A stretch of 64,000 bases of DNA from Bradyrhizobium sp. CCBAU 53421 (GTDB lineage Bacteria; Pseudomonadota; Alphaproteobacteria; Rhizobiales; Xanthobacteraceae), in contig NZ_CP030047.1 in assembly GCF_015291625.1 (NCBI RefSeq), forward strand, positions 8,612,501-8,676,500, given 5' to 3'. The notes under the pieces are model-generated. The model was not told the DNA's origin. It worked only from the letters and a program-made list of their open reading frames with translations, and did no database searches. Positions 17,726 through 26,911 of this stretch are shown piece by piece; position 1 is the first letter of the stretch; each line of letters opens with the position of its first letter. A program made the translations under genes and the position numbers.

Positions 17726-18202
17726 TCAGCTTTTGGTCGCGCCGATGAATTGCAGCACGATCTCGCGCCGGTGAGCCCGGGCGCGATGCTCGATCAGATA
17801 GATGCCCTGCCAGGTGCCGAGCGCCATCTCGCCGTCGAGCACGGGGATCTGCAGCGAGGTCGCCGTCAGCATGGTCTTGATATGCGCTGGCATGTCATCG
17901 GGACCTTCGGTGTCGTGACGCCAGCCGCCGTCTTCCGGCGCGGCGCGATCGAGCGCCGTCATCAGGTCGAGCAGCACCGCCGGATCGGCATTCTCCTGGA
18001 TCATCAGTGAGGCCGAGGTATGACGGATGAACAGCGTCACCACGCCCTCGCCGGCGCCCACCTCGCGCAGGAATTTTGCGACCTCGCGCGTGATGTCGGT
18101 GAAGCCGGCGCCCGGCGTTTCGACCGCAAGATGCGACGAGACGATGCTGGTCGCCGCGACGAAGGATGGCGCCGAGCGCGTGATGGTCCTGGATGCGTTC
18201 AT
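17726..18202 (-). CDS. YjbQ / UPF0047 family protein
   Basis: The 158-residue protein has the family core GFTDITREV near residue 33, the signature FIRHTSASLMIQENADP near 58, and LGTWQGIYLIEHR near the C-terminus followed by R-R-E-I. The conserved His and Glu line a small pocket. The family has weak thiamine-phosphate synthase activity in vitro, but its physiological role is not settled. It converges with the transporter gene. Confidence 0.93.
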   Translation of the reverse strand: MNASRTITRSAPSFVAATSIVSSHLAVETPGAGFTDITREVAKFLREVGAGEGVVTLFIRHTSASLMIQENADPAVLLDLMTALDRAAPEDGGWRHDTEGPDDMPAHIKTMLTATSLQIPVLDGEMALGTWQGIYLIEHRARAHRREIVLQFIGATKS

Positions 18203-18218
18203 CTATAATTCTCACTAT

Positions 18219-18244
18219 GTCGTCCCGGCGAAGGCCGGGACGAC
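18219..18244. repeat. perfect 11-bp stem hairpin
   Basis: GTCGTCCCGGC and GCCGGGACGAC surround the loop GAAG in the 57-bp gap between two minus-strand genes. The same GTCGTCCCGG arms bound the longer family B repeats elsewhere. Confidence 0.85.
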
Positions 18245-18259
18245 ATTGGGCAAGCAACA

Positions 18260-18781
18260 TCAAATCTTGCCGCCATTGACGTCGCGCTGCACGCGGTTGG
18301 CCATCTCGATCAGCCGCCGCCAGGCCCGCTCCACGAACGACATCATGCGATCCATGTCGCGGTCGCTCGGCAGCGGGATCTCGATCTTGCGCTCCCCCTC
18401 CGCGATCTTCGGCTCGGTCTTGGGCTCTGGCTTCTTCAGCTGATCCGATTTCGGCAAAGCCTCGTCGGTCTTGGCTGCCGGTGCGCGCGCGGCCAGCTCG
18501 CTTTTCAGCTTGTCATTGTCGGCCTGCAGCCGCCCGATCTCGGCATCCAGCGCCGCGCGCTCGTCGGGCACCATGTAACAGGCCCAGCCGGCATTGGAAT
18601 TGGTACAGGTCGACACCGCGCCGGTGCGGGTGTCGAGCCTCAGGAAGCCATCGCCGGCCGGCGACAGCGCGTAGCGGCCGTTCTCGGTGTCGGGCGCGGT
18701 TTGCGCGCTTCCCACGCCGCTTGAGATCAGGATGGCGACAATTGCGATGGACAGTTTCGAGGACGACATCGCGATGGGCAT
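18260..18781 (-). CDS. secreted hypothetical protein with coiled coil
   Basis: The 173-residue protein has a signal peptide (hydrophobic LSIAIVAILISSGVGS, cleavage after SAQ near residue 28). After it come a short beta-rich part with two Cys (STCTNSNAGWACYMVPDERA), a coiled coil near 75-98 (DAEIGRLQADNDKLKSEL), a Lys/Pro/Glu-rich linker and a C-terminal amphipathic helix. ATG 18781 fits GGAG spaced 6 nt upstream. It is conserved as a hypothetical protein in this bacterial group as far as I recall. It is probably periplasmic; the function is unknown. Confidence 0.75.
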   Translation of the reverse strand: MPIAMSSSKLSIAIVAILISSGVGSAQTAPDTENGRYALSPAGDGFLRLDTRTGAVSTCTNSNAGWACYMVPDERAALDAEIGRLQADNDKLKSELAARAPAAKTDEALPKSDQLKKPEPKTEPKIAEGERKIEIPLPSDRDMDRMMSFVERAWRRLIEMANRVQRDVNGGKI

Positions 18782-18812
18782 GGCTTGCTCCGCCTCAACC
18801 TGATTCCTGCCC

Positions 18813-19436
18813 CTAGACCACAGAGCTATAGGGCTTGCGGCCTGACTTCAACGCGTCCTCGAGCAATTCGATCCGGTCCTGCCCCCAGAACACCTCGCCA
18901 TCGAGCACATAGCCAGGCGAGCCGAACACGCCGGCGTCCAATGCAGTCTGGCGATTCTGCTCGTAGGCCGCGCCGATCGCATCGGAGGCGGAGCGCTCCA
19001 CGAGTTCCCGGCCGGGCAGGCCGGCATCGTCGGCGAGCTTCACCAGCGTCGCAGCGTCGGCAAGATTGAGCTCATTCTCCCACACCGAAGGATAGGCCCG
19101 CTGCAAGAATGGCTCGGGATCGAGGCCGGCCTCGAGCGCCGCGATCACGACGCCATCGGCAAGCCGCCCATTGAACGGCCAATTGGCCGGCTGGAGGTGA
19201 AAATCCAGCCCGCGCTTGTCGCGCCAGCGCTGCAACTCGATCATCCGGTAGCGCTGCCGCACCGGATGGCGCTGGGCGAGCGGCAGCCCGCCGGTCTCGG
19301 AGAACAGATCGACCAGCAGGACGGGCCGGTAATTTACCTTGAGATCGTAAGCCTTTACGAGCCGCACAAAGGGCTTGTGGCCGATATAGGCCCAGGGTGA
19401 TTGCAGCGAGAAGTAGTAATCGATCTGGCGTGACAT
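18813..19436 (-). CDS. 2-hydroxychromene-2-carboxylate isomerase-like, DsbA-fold
   Basis: The 207-residue protein has the kappa-class GST/DsbA fold of NahD-type isomerases: DYYFSLQSPWAYIG near residue 6 with the catalytic Ser of SPWAY in place of the DsbA cysteines, then YRPVLLVDLF near 36 and the C-terminal GVFGSPGYVLDGEVFWGQDR motif near 168-188. The family uses glutathione to isomerise hydroxychromene carboxylates in naphthalene breakdown, but many homologues occur without that pathway. No naphthalene genes are nearby, so the substrate is unassigned. Confidence 0.88.
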   Translation of the reverse strand: MSRQIDYYFSLQSPWAYIGHKPFVRLVKAYDLKVNYRPVLLVDLFSETGGLPLAQRHPVRQRYRMIELQRWRDKRGLDFHLQPANWPFNGRLADGVVIAALEAGLDPEPFLQRAYPSVWENELNLADAATLVKLADDAGLPGRELVERSASDAIGAAYEQNRQTALDAGVFGSPGYVLDGEVFWGQDRIELLEDALKSGRKPYSSVV

Positions 19437-19711
19437 TTGGAACCTGGACTGCGCGAGGAATGAGGACTTTGGCTGATCCCAGCAGAGCGGGAAAAGCCAC
19501 GCAACATCGCTTCAAAGCATACAAGCTGTTGCACTGCGATCACTGCGTCACTCTGACCTTGAATATCTTCAAATAAATCGAGCAGAATCAAAGCAATAAG
19601 CGGTTACGACGCAATCTTGACTTGATTAGACGCGGTAAGTATGGTCCGCGCGGCTTTTGACGGGGACGGGCGCAATTTCCATCATCCGCGGCATCGGTTA
19701 GTGTTCGCAGC

Positions 19712-20083
19712 ATGGCTGAGAACACCAACGACGGCGCAGATGGAAGTCGCGATCAATCGCCTCCTGACGAAGCTGCGCTTTCCGCAAGGCTCGGAAGTCT
19801 CGATCATCGGTTGTCAGAAATTCGCGACAGCCGCAGGAGCAAGACTGATCAATCCGGTACTGAAAGCGGGGACAGTGCCGCCAGAGCTTCGGCGATGGCG
19901 CTCGGTTTTCGTCTTTCCTCGGAGCTGATCGCGGGCGTTGCCGTCGGAGCGGCGATTGGCTGGGGGTTCGACCGTTTGCTGTCGACGTCGCCATTCGGCT
20001 TCATCGTGTTAACGCTGCTCGGCTTCGTCGCCGGCGTGGTCAACGTGGTGAGGTCCGCGGGCGTGGCCTCGGGCAAGCGCTGA
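19712..20083 (+). CDS. atpI: ATP synthase protein I / AtpZ-like
   Basis: The 123-residue protein has a hydrophilic N-terminus (about 60 residues, LGSLDHRLSEIRDSRRSK) and two membrane helices near 68-90 and 95-115, with the AtpI core GVAVGAAIGWGFDRLLSTSP. AtpI assists c-ring assembly, or Mg/Ca handling, in the F1F0 ATP synthase. It is the first gene of the F0 operon, 72 bp before atpB. Confidence 0.92.
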   Translation: MAENTNDGADGSRDQSPPDEAALSARLGSLDHRLSEIRDSRRSKTDQSGTESGDSAARASAMALGFRLSSELIAGVAVGAAIGWGFDRLLSTSPFGFIVLTLLGFVAGVVNVVRSAGVASGKR

Positions 20084-20155
20084 GCGCTGGCGGGAAGTCA
20101 CGACATTTGAAATTCGATTACCGGCACGATGGCCGGTGGACCAAGAGCCGCGCGG

Positions 20156-20905
20156 ATGAAAATCGACCCGATCCACCAGTTCAATATCGAGCCCCTCTTC
20201 ACGCTCGGCCACATCGGCAATCACACGATCGCCTTCACCAATTCGTCGCTCTTCATGCTCATCGCGGTGCTCTTGATTGCGCTGCTGATGCTGGCGAGCG
20301 GCCGGGACCTGGTTCCGGGACGTCTGCAGTCGGTCGCCGAAATCTCCTACGAATTCGTCGCGTCGACGATTCGCAGCACGGCCGGCGCGGAAGGCATGAA
20401 GTTCTTCCCGCTGATCTTCTCGCTCTTCATGTTCCTGTGCGTCTCGAACCTCGTGGGCGTCATTCCCTACACCTTCACGATCGCGAGCCACCTGATCGTC
20501 ACCGCAGCGCTTGCGCTGCTGGTGTTCTTCACCGTCCTGATCTACGGCGTCTACAAGAACGGCCTGAAATTCTTCAGCATCTTCGTCCCCCACGGCGTTC
20601 CGGTCTACATCCTGCCGCTGGTCATGTTCATCGAGATCCTGTCGTTCTTCCTGCGGCCGGTCTCGCACAGCGTTCGTCTGTTCGCCAACATGCTGGCCGG
20701 CCACATCGCGCTGAAGGTGTTCGCGGGCTTCGTCGCGATGCTCGGCTTCTCGCTCGGCGCGCTCGGCTGGGTCGGCGGCGTGCTGCCGCTTGCGCTCACG
20801 ATTGCGCTGTACGCTCTCGAACTGCTGGTCGCATTCCTGCAGGCCTACGTGTTCGCGATCCTGACCTGCATCTACCTCAACGACGCCATTCATCCGGGAC
20901 ACTAA
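20156..20905 (+). CDS. atpB: F0 ATP synthase subunit a
   Basis: The 249-residue membrane protein carries the proton half-channels facing the c-ring. The essential arginine lies in [14 protein letters not shown] near residue 180, and the C-terminal helix has the usual [19 protein letters not shown] 20156 ([15 protein letters not shown]) is chosen because the alphaproteobacterial family begins there; the earlier codon at 20129 would add nine non-conserved residues. It sits between atpI and atpE. Confidence 0.98.
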   Translation: MKIDPIHQFNIEPLFTLGHIGNHTIAFTNSSLFMLIAVLLIALLMLASGRDLVPGRLQSVAEISYEFVASTIRSTAGAEGMKFFPLIFSLFMFLCVSNLVGVIPYTFTIASHLIVTAALALLVFFTVLIYGVYKNGLKFFSIFVPHGVPVYILPLVMFIEILSFFLRPVSHSVRLFANMLAGHIALKVFAGFVAMLGFSLGALGWVGGVLPLALTIALYALELLVAFLQAYVFAILTCIYLNDAIHPGH

Positions 20906-20960
20906 GCGGTCCGGGGAATCTCCACCCACCAATCTGTCTATCTTTCTCAAGGAGCTACAT

Positions 20961-21191
20961 ATGGAACCGGCAGCAGCAAAACTTATCGGCGCGGGCATCG
21001 CGTGCATCGGCATGGGCGGTGCGGGCGTCGGCGTGGGCATCATCTTCGGCAACTACCTCGCCGCTGCGGTGCGTAACCCCTCGGCCGCTCAGGGCCAGTT
21101 CGGCAACCTGATCTTCGGCTTCGCCGTGACCGAAGCGCTCGGCATCTTCTCGCTGCTGATCGCGCTGCTCCTGCTGTTCGTTCCGCTCTGA
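20961..21191 (+). CDS. atpE: F0 ATP synthase subunit c
   Basis: The 76-residue hairpin of two helices joined by the polar loop RNPSAAQGQ forms the proton-driven ring. The first helix is glycine-rich ([17 protein letters not shown]), and the proton-carrying Glu lies in [10 protein letters not shown] near residue 58. A strong AAGGAG site lies 7 nt before ATG, as expected for the most abundant F0 subunit. Confidence 0.98.
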   Translation: MEPAAAKLIGAGIACIGMGGAGVGVGIIFGNYLAAAVRNPSAAQGQFGNLIFGFAVTEALGIFSLLIALLLLFVPL

Positions 21192-21198
21192 GCGGCAC

Positions 21199-21239
21199 CC
21201 CGGTTCCGCTTTCGCGGCAACCCGGTTCCGCTCTCGCGG
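21199..21239 (+). repeat. two 19-bp tandem copies between atpE and the b' gene
   Basis: CCCGGTTCCGCTTTCGCGG at 21199-21217 is followed at 21221-21239 by the same unit with one change (T to C). Confidence 0.85.
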
Positions 21240-21248
21240 TAATCACTT

Positions 21249-21282
21249 CGCGCCGCCCAAGGTTCATCTCACGGGCGGCGCG
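21249..21282 (+). promoter_or_regulatory. hairpin between atpE and the b' gene
   Basis: CGCGCCGCCC and GGGCGGCGCG form a perfect 10-bp stem around a 14-nt loop, just ahead of the next ribosome-binding site. No T tract follows. It may protect the upstream atpE message and help set the high c-subunit ratio. Confidence 0.6.
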
Positions 21283-21305
21283 CATGACAGCAACAGGAGA
21301 ACACC

Positions 21306-21872
21306 ATGGCTGAGAGTCATGGCGAGGCAAAAGGCCAGAAAACCGGCGCCCACACCGAGACCGATGGCGGACATCACGGCGGAGCCTTTCCGCCGTTCGA
21401 TTCCTCCAATTTCGCCTCGCAGCTGGTGTCGCTGGCGATTGCATTTGTCGCGCTCTATCTGATCGTGTCGCGTATCGCACTGCCGCGCGTCGGCGGGACG
21501 ATCGATGCACGCCAGAACAAGATCGAGGGCGATCTGGCCGAGGCGCAGAAGCTGAAGGACGAGTCCGACGCGGCGCTGAAGGCCTATGAAACCGAGCTGG
21601 CGAATGCGCGTGCCAACGCGCAGGCGATCGGCAACGAGACCCGCGAGAAGCTGAACGCGGCCTCGGAAACTGAACGCAAGGCGCTGGAAGAAAAGCTGGC
21701 GGCCAAGCTCGCCGACGCCGAGAAGCAGATCGCAACGACGCGGACCAACGCCATGAGCAACGTCCGCGGCATCGCGGCGGATGCGGCCGGCGCCATCGTC
21801 CAGCAACTTGCCGGCGTCACGCCGGACGCGAATGCGGTCAACAGCGCCGTCGACGCGTCGCTGAAGGGATAG
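21306..21872 (+). CDS. atpF2: F0 ATP synthase subunit b'
   Basis: The 188-residue stator subunit has a charged His/Gly-rich N-terminus, one membrane helix near residues 40-60 ([18 protein letters not shown]) and a long alanine/glutamate-rich coiled coil that reaches F1. The pair of b-type genes (this one and the next, 3 nt downstream) is the rule in photosynthetic bacteria and rhizobia, where b and b' form a heterodimer. This copy has the longer N-terminus, typical of b'. Confidence 0.93.
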   Translation: MAESHGEAKGQKTGAHTETDGGHHGGAFPPFDSSNFASQLVSLAIAFVALYLIVSRIALPRVGGTIDARQNKIEGDLAEAQKLKDESDAALKAYETELANARANAQAIGNETREKLNAASETERKALEEKLAAKLADAEKQIATTRTNAMSNVRGIAADAAGAIVQQLAGVTPDANAVNSAVDASLKG

Positions 21873-21875
21873 ACG

Positions 21876-22361
21876 ATGTTTTACGAACCGGAAACCTGGG
21901 TTGCGATCGCCTTCGTCATTCTGCTGGTCGTGTTCGGCTACCTCGGCGTCCATCGTACGCTGCTGACGGCGCTCGACCATCGTGCCGAGCGCATCAAGGC
22001 CGAGCTGGAGGACGCTCGCCGTCTGAAGGACGAGGCCAACAAGCTGCTCGGCGAGTACAAGGCGCGCCGCGCCAGCGCGGAGCGCGAGGCCGCCGACATC
22101 ATCTCCGGCGCCAAGGCCGAAGCCGAACGGATCGCGGCTGAGGCCAAGATCAAGATGGAAGATTTTGTCACCCGGCGGACCAAGACCGCCGAGAGCAAGA
22201 TCGCCCAGGCCGAGGCGCAGGCCGTGGCCGATGTGCGCGCCGCCGCGGCCAACGCCGCCGTGACCGCCGCCTCGACCATCCTGTCGCAGTCGGTCAAGGG
22301 CTCGGTCGCCGACGACCTCGTCGGCAAGGGCATCGCCGAAGTCCGCTCCAAGCTGAACTGA
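21876..22361 (+). CDS. atpF: F0 ATP synthase subunit b
   Basis: The 161-residue protein opens with [22 protein letters not shown], a single membrane helix, and continues as a coiled coil ([33 protein letters not shown]). It is the second stator b subunit, starting 3 nt after the b' stop, so the two are translationally coupled. It ends the operon; a strong terminator follows. The F1 genes are not in this window. Confidence 0.95.
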   Translation: MFYEPETWVAIAFVILLVVFGYLGVHRTLLTALDHRAERIKAELEDARRLKDEANKLLGEYKARRASAEREAADIISGAKAEAERIAAEAKIKMEDFVTRRTKTAESKIAQAEAQAVADVRAAAANAAVTAASTILSQSVKGSVADDLVGKGIAEVRSKLN

Positions 22362-22381
22362 CGCGATCACAATCCCTTCCG

Positions 22382-22418
22382 AAAAAGGCCGGCGCGAGCT
22401 GATCGCGCCGGCCTTTTT
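22382..22418 (+). terminator. rho-independent terminator of the F0 operon
   Basis: AAAAAGGCCGGCGCGA and TCGCGCCGGCCTTTTT form a perfect 16-bp stem with loop GCTGA. The flanking A and T runs allow it to work in both directions, also serving the converging gene at 22468. Confidence 0.95.
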
Positions 22419-22467
22419 CTTTGTTCCTGCACTTTCTTGTTCCACCGGCCTCGTCAGGCCGCCGCTA

Positions 22468-23115
22468 CTACTTCTTCTTGTGCGGCGCGCGGGTCTTGGG
22501 CTCCGGCTTCAGCGCCTGCGGATCGAAGCCGATATAGAAGATGTAATCGTCGTTCTCCGCGGGCGACGGCGCCGGATAGACGACATCCTCGGCGACCAGG
22601 CTGAACGGCACGCTGCCGCTGTCGTCCATCTGCACCGTGGTGGTGTAGGCCTTGGTGGCGATGGTCTTCTCGCCGACGCCGCCCTTCACCACGGCGACGC
22701 GCAGCGGCACCTGGATGCTCGGCGGCGCGCCCTGGGGGCCGACGATGATCCGCCCCTGGATACCGATCTTGGCCGTGATCTGGCCGCTGTTCAGATTGCA
22801 TTGCCGCGCCGTGCGCGTGATCGAAGCCAGGAACTTGACGTCGTTGCCGACCGCCTCCTTGCCGTCCGCGGCCACCGAATAGGTCGAGGCCCCGGAGCGG
22901 ATCTGCACCGGCGGGCAGGTCAGCTCGGCGTCGGCGTCGTTGAGCTGCTGCGGCGCCGCCGGCGTCGCCGGCTTCGAATCGGACGAACCGCCGCCGAACA
23001 GGCTCTTGAAGCGGTCGCTCAGCGACTGCGCCGAGCTGGCCGTCGGCAGCAGGGTGGCACCGAGACCGACCGATACCGCCGCTGCGAGCGCGAACCTGAT
23101 CACCCTGTCACCCAT
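22468..23115 (-). CDS. secreted hypothetical protein
   Basis: The 215-residue product begins MGDRVIRFALAAAVSVGLGA with a Sec-type signal peptide cleaved after SSAQ near residue 32. The mature part has a Ser/Pro-rich linker and a beta-rich domain with two Cys (ELTCPPVQIRSG and TRTARQCNLNSGQI) that may form a disulphide, then a Pro/Lys-rich tail. ATG 23115 starts the signal peptide; the longer frame to 23217 has no secretory leader. It converges on the ATP synthase operon. No family function is known to me. Confidence 0.78.
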   Translation of the reverse strand: MGDRVIRFALAAAVSVGLGATLLPTASSAQSLSDRFKSLFGGGSSDSKPATPAAPQQLNDADAELTCPPVQIRSGASTYSVAADGKEAVGNDVKFLASITRTARQCNLNSGQITAKIGIQGRIIVGPQGAPPSIQVPLRVAVVKGGVGEKTIATKAYTTTVQMDDSGSVPFSLVAEDVVYPAPSPAENDDYIFYIGFDPQALKPEPKTRAPHKKK

Positions 23116-23265
23116 CAATACCCTCAAATCTCCAAACCCGGTTCCCCGTTTCGCGGGCGTTATAGCAAGGCAATGGCGGCGAACCCAAGGCATCCAACGA
23201 AGCGGCTCACAAGGCATCTAAAAGGCGCCGGGCGGCGCCCGCCATCAGCCAATAGGCTTAAAGAT

Positions 23266-23853
23266 TCAGCCGCGGAAATCCTCGTGCAGCAGGCCGAACA
23301 GCAGGTGGTCCTGCCAGATCCCGTTGATGCAGAGGTAGCGCCGCGCCAGCCCCTCGCGGGTGAAGCCGCATTTCTCCAGCACCCGGATCGACGACGCATT
23401 GGAGGGAATGCAGGCCGCCTCGATGCGATGCAGGTTGAGCTCGCCGAACAGCGAGGGCAACAGCACCCGCAGCGCCGTCGTCATGTAGCCGCGATGGGCG
23501 TGCGGCAGGCCGACCCAATAGCCGATCGTGCCGGCCTGCACGATGCCGCGGCGGACATTGGCGAGCGTGATACCGCCAATCATCACCCCGTCCGATTCGC
23601 GGAAGATGATGAACGGATAGGAGCGGTCGGAGGCGATATCCTCGCTGTAACGGCGCAGGCGGCGGCGGAAGCCGGCGCGGGTCAGGTCGTCGGACGGCCA
23701 GATCGGCTCCCACGGCGTGAGATAGGCGCGGCTGAACTCGCGCAATTGCGCCCATTGCGGGAAATCCGACATCTGCGGCGCACGCAGCAACAGCCCGTGT
23801 CCCCGCGGCATCAGTGCGGCCGGTCCACCAGACGGCAAACGAAACAGGGCCAT
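23266..23853 (-). CDS. GNAT N-acetyltransferase, RimJ/RimL-like
   Basis: The 195-residue protein has the acetyl-CoA-binding pattern of the RimJ family: IGGITLANVRRGIVQAGTIG near residue 92, YWVGLPHAHRGYMTTAL near 113 with the pyrophosphate-binding Q/R-x-x-G-x-G/A-type loop as HRGYMT, and LHRIEAACIPSNASSIRVLE then KCGFTREGLARRY near 141. RimJ-type enzymes acetylate the N-terminus of ribosomal proteins; related ones modify other amines. It lies downstream of the M16/thrC pair on the same strand but separated by a repeat. Confidence 0.92.
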   Translation of the reverse strand: MALFRLPSGGPAALMPRGHGLLLRAPQMSDFPQWAQLREFSRAYLTPWEPIWPSDDLTRAGFRRRLRRYSEDIASDRSYPFIIFRESDGVMIGGITLANVRRGIVQAGTIGYWVGLPHAHRGYMTTALRVLLPSLFGELNLHRIEAACIPSNASSIRVLEKCGFTREGLARRYLCINGIWQDHLLFGLLHEDFRG

Positions 23854-23877
23854 GGCCCAACACTCCCCCGCGACTTC

Positions 23878-24001
23878 TCCCTCGCCCCGCCCTTGCGGGG
23901 AGAGGGTCGGGGTGAGGGGGCGATCCGCAGATCGGATCTGCGGAGAAGCCCCTCACCCGGCGCTTCGCGCCGACCTCTCCCCGCAAGAGCGGGGCGAGGT
24001 G
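23878..24001. repeat. REP family E copy
   Basis: CTCGCCCCGCCCTTGCGGGG at one end pairs with CCCCGCAAGAGCGGGGCGAG at the other, with inner GGGTGAGGGG / CCCCTCACCC and GCGCTTCGCGC pairs. It lies between the M16 protease and GNAT genes. Confidence 0.85.
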
Positions 24002-24005
24002 AATC

Positions 24006-25295
24006 TCAGTGCAGCAGCGTCTTTGCCTTCGACTTCGTCAATCCTTCCGCAAAAGACACCGCCGTGTCCAGACCTCTTCCGCTGCCGAGTGCAACGACGG
24101 CGGGCCGGCTGCGCGACAGCAGCGCGCGGGCGGCGTTGCGGCTGGATTCGACGCTCACCGCGTCGATCCGCGCCACCAGCTCTTCCACCGTCTGCGGCCT
24201 GCCATAGGCTAGCACATGGCGTGCCAGTTGCTCGGCCCGGGATGAACAGCTTTCCAGCGCCATCAACAGGCCAGCCTTCATCTGCGCCTTGGCGCGGGCG
24301 ACCTCGGCCTCGGTCAGGGTTTCCACCGCGTCATTGATGACGTCGACGATGACCTCCATCATTTCCGGCGCGTCGGCTGGATCGGTCCCGGTGTAGAGGC
24401 CGAAGAAGCCGGTGTCGGTGTAGGGGGCGTGGAAGGTGTAGATCGAGTAGCACAGCCCGCGCTTCTCGCGCACCTCCTGGAACAGCCGCGACGACATCCC
24501 GCCGCCCAGCGTGTTGGTGAAGACCTGCAGCGAGAACAGCGACAGGTCGGTCTGCGGCACACCCTCGAGCGCCAAGGTCAGATGCGCCTGCTCGAGATCG
24601 CGATGCACCACCCGCGAGCCGCCCTTGCCGAACATCGCAGGCACCGGCTTCGGCGCCGGCGTGGCATCGAAGCTGGCGAATTTCTCGGCGACGTCCTCGA
24701 CAACGCGCTTGTGATCGACGGCGCCTGCGGCGGCGACCACCATGTCCGGGGCGCGGTAATGCGTCGACAGGTAGCCGCGCAGCGTGTCGCGGTTGAAGGC
24801 CTTCAGCGTCTTGGCGGTGCCGAGCAGCGAGCGTCCCATCGGCTGGTCCGGATAGCAGAGCTCGTTGAGATGCTCGAACACGACGTCGTCGGGCGTATCC
24901 TGCGCCGCGCCGATCTCCTGCACGATGACGCTCTTCTCGCGCTCCAGCTCGTCCGGCACGAAGGACGGATTGGCGAGGATGTCGGACAGCACATCGAGCG
25001 CCAGCGGCACGTCCGCCTTCATCACCCGCGCGTAATAGGCCGTGGTCTCGGTCGAGGTCCCGGCATTGAGGTCGCCGCCGACCGCCTCGATCTCCTCGAC
25101 GATCTCGCGCGAGGAACGCCGCGCGGTACCCTTGAACGCCATGTGCTCCAGGAGATGCGAGATGCCGTGCTCGTTCGGCTTCTCGTCGCGCCCGCCGACG
25201 CCGGCCCAGACCCCAAGCGCCGCGGTCTCCAGATGCGGCATGGTGTCGGTGACGACGGTCAGGCCGCTCGACAGCTTGGTGAGTTCGACGCTCAT
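24006..25295 (-). CDS. M16-family zinc peptidase (processing-peptidase type)
   Basis: The 429-residue protein carries the inverted zinc motif HLLEHMAF (H-x-x-E-H) near residue 47 with a downstream Glu in the EIEAVGGDLNAGTSTE region (about 66-82), and the C-terminal half has GGGMSSRLFQEVREKRGLCY near 266-286, as in the beta subunit of mitochondrial processing peptidase and the YmxG/PqqF relatives. It should be an active endopeptidase for unfolded peptides. Its ATG overlaps the thrC stop by one base (TGATG), so the two are translationally coupled, a pairing I recall from other alphaproteobacteria. Confidence 0.95.
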   Translation of the reverse strand: MSVELTKLSSGLTVVTDTMPHLETAALGVWAGVGGRDEKPNEHGISHLLEHMAFKGTARRSSREIVEEIEAVGGDLNAGTSTETTAYYARVMKADVPLALDVLSDILANPSFVPDELEREKSVIVQEIGAAQDTPDDVVFEHLNELCYPDQPMGRSLLGTAKTLKAFNRDTLRGYLSTHYRAPDMVVAAAGAVDHKRVVEDVAEKFASFDATPAPKPVPAMFGKGGSRVVHRDLEQAHLTLALEGVPQTDLSLFSLQVFTNTLGGGMSSRLFQEVREKRGLCYSIYTFHAPYTDTGFFGLYTGTDPADAPEMMEVIVDVINDAVETLTEAEVARAKAQMKAGLLMALESCSSRAEQLARHVLAYGRPQTVEELVARIDAVSVESSRNAARALLSRSRPAVVALGSGRGLDTAVSFAEGLTKSKAKTLLH

Positions 25296-26710
25296 CAGGC
25301 AACTCCCTGCTTGGCGGCACGGCTGACCGACAGCACGAAGCGCTCGACCTCGGCGGCATCATTCTTCATGACCGTCATGTGTTCGGATTTCGTCATCAAG
25401 CCTCCGAGCCAGGCCGGCAGCTGCGGACGCACCCCGCAGGCGGCCTCGACCGCATCGGGGAATTTCGCCGCATGCGCGGTCGACAGCACGATGTTCGGTA
25501 TCCTGGAGTCCGAAGTGTCGCGGTCGGCGACCGCAAGCGCCACCGCGGTGTGCGGATCGACCAGATCGCCGGCCTCGCGCCAGGCGGCGCGGATCGCGGC
25601 CGCCGTTTCGGTTTCGTCGGCGCGGCCGGCGTCGAAATCACGGCGCACCGCAGCCAGCGTCGCATCCGGCAGTACGAAGCGGCCGGACTGCTTCAGCGAG
25701 GCCATCAGGCGGCGGACCTGATCGGCATCGCGGCCGCTCGCCTCGAACAGCAGCCGCTCGAAATTCGAGGACACCTGGATGTCCATCGATGGCGAGGCCG
25801 TGGCGTGCACCTCGCGCAGCTCGTAATTGCCGGTCTTCAGCGTTCGCGGCAGGATGTCGTTGACGTTGGCGGCAATCCGCAACCAGCGGATCGGCAGCCC
25901 CATGCGCTTGGCCACATAGCCGGCGAAGATGTCGCCGAAATTGCCGGTCGGCACCGTGAAGTCGACGGTGCGCTGGGGCGCGCCGAGCGCGACCGCCGAG
26001 GTGAAATAATAGACCACCTGCGCCACGATGCGCGCCCAGTTGATCGAGTTGACGCCCGACAGCGCCACCTGGTCGCGGAAGCGATGGTTGTTGAACATCT
26101 CCTTCACCAGCGCCTGGCAATCGTCGAACGTGCCTTCGATCGCGAGCGCATGGACGTTGGATGCGCCGGTCGTCGTCATCATGCGGCGCTGCACTTCGGA
26201 GATGCGCCCGTTCGGGAACAGCACCACGAGATCGACATTGTCGAGATTGGCAAACGCCTCGACCGCGGCGCCACCGGTATCGCCCGAGGTTGCGACCACG
26301 ATGGTGGTGCGCTGCGCGCGCTTGGCCAGCACGTGATCCATCAGCCGCGAGATCAGCTGCATCGCGACGTCCTTGAACGCCAAGGTCGGCCCGTGGAACA
26401 GCTCGAGCAGGAACTGGTTCGGCCCGGCCTGGTCGAGCGGCACCACGGCGGGATGGCGGAAGGTGGCATAGGCCTCGTTCGCCATGCGGCCGAGCTCGGC
26501 GTCGGAAATCTCGCCGGCGGCAAAGGGGCGGATGATCTCGACCGCGACTTCCCAATAGGGACGGCCGAAGAAGCCGGCGATGGTCTCGGGCGACAACTGC
26601 GGCCAGGTCTCGGGCACGTAGAGCCCGCCGTCGCGGGCAAGCCCGGTCAGCATCACATCGCAGAAGCCAAGCACCGGGGCCTCGCCCCTGGTCGAAATAT
26701 ACCGCGTCAA
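25295..26710 (-). CDS. thrC: threonine synthase
   Basis: The 471-residue enzyme converts O-phosphohomoserine to threonine with PLP. Visible landmarks are TRYISTRGEAPVLGFCDVML at the start, the PLP lysine in PTLAFKDVAMQL near residue 106, the phosphate-binding ATSGDTGGAAVEAF near 139 and PTGNFGDIFAGY near 253. I chose the TTG at 26710 because GGAGG lies 5 nt upstream and the family begins with this T-R-Y; extending to TTG 26722 would consume the ribosome-binding site. It is the first gene of a two-gene unit with the M16 protease. Confidence 0.97.
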   Translation of the reverse strand: MTRYISTRGEAPVLGFCDVMLTGLARDGGLYVPETWPQLSPETIAGFFGRPYWEVAVEIIRPFAAGEISDAELGRMANEAYATFRHPAVVPLDQAGPNQFLLELFHGPTLAFKDVAMQLISRLMDHVLAKRAQRTTIVVATSGDTGGAAVEAFANLDNVDLVVLFPNGRISEVQRRMMTTTGASNVHALAIEGTFDDCQALVKEMFNNHRFRDQVALSGVNSINWARIVAQVVYYFTSAVALGAPQRTVDFTVPTGNFGDIFAGYVAKRMGLPIRWLRIAANVNDILPRTLKTGNYELREVHATASPSMDIQVSSNFERLLFEASGRDADQVRRLMASLKQSGRFVLPDATLAAVRRDFDAGRADETETAAAIRAAWREAGDLVDPHTAVALAVADRDTSDSRIPNIVLSTAHAAKFPDAVEAACGVRPQLPAWLGGLMTKSEHMTVMKNDAAEVERFVLSVSRAAKQGVA

Positions 26711-26911
26711 ACCGCCCTCCAAAGGCTTCGATCCGAGCCTTAAGCCTTTGATATCATGGAATTATCGAGTTCACCGCATGCGACCCGAATGGTTCACCAT
26801 AGAAGATCGGGCCAATAATGGGTAGCCCGAAGCACACGCCCCGGGGTCACGCGGAGTGGCGCGGGACGATGGTCGCGATCGACCACCACCGCCAGCGCCG
26901 CATTCACAACC

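Noticed and set aside
22480..24207. 575-codon plus-strand frame spanning the secreted-protein and GNAT genes
   Set aside because: It reads through two opposite-strand genes and a repeat; no plausible fold or ribosome-binding site.
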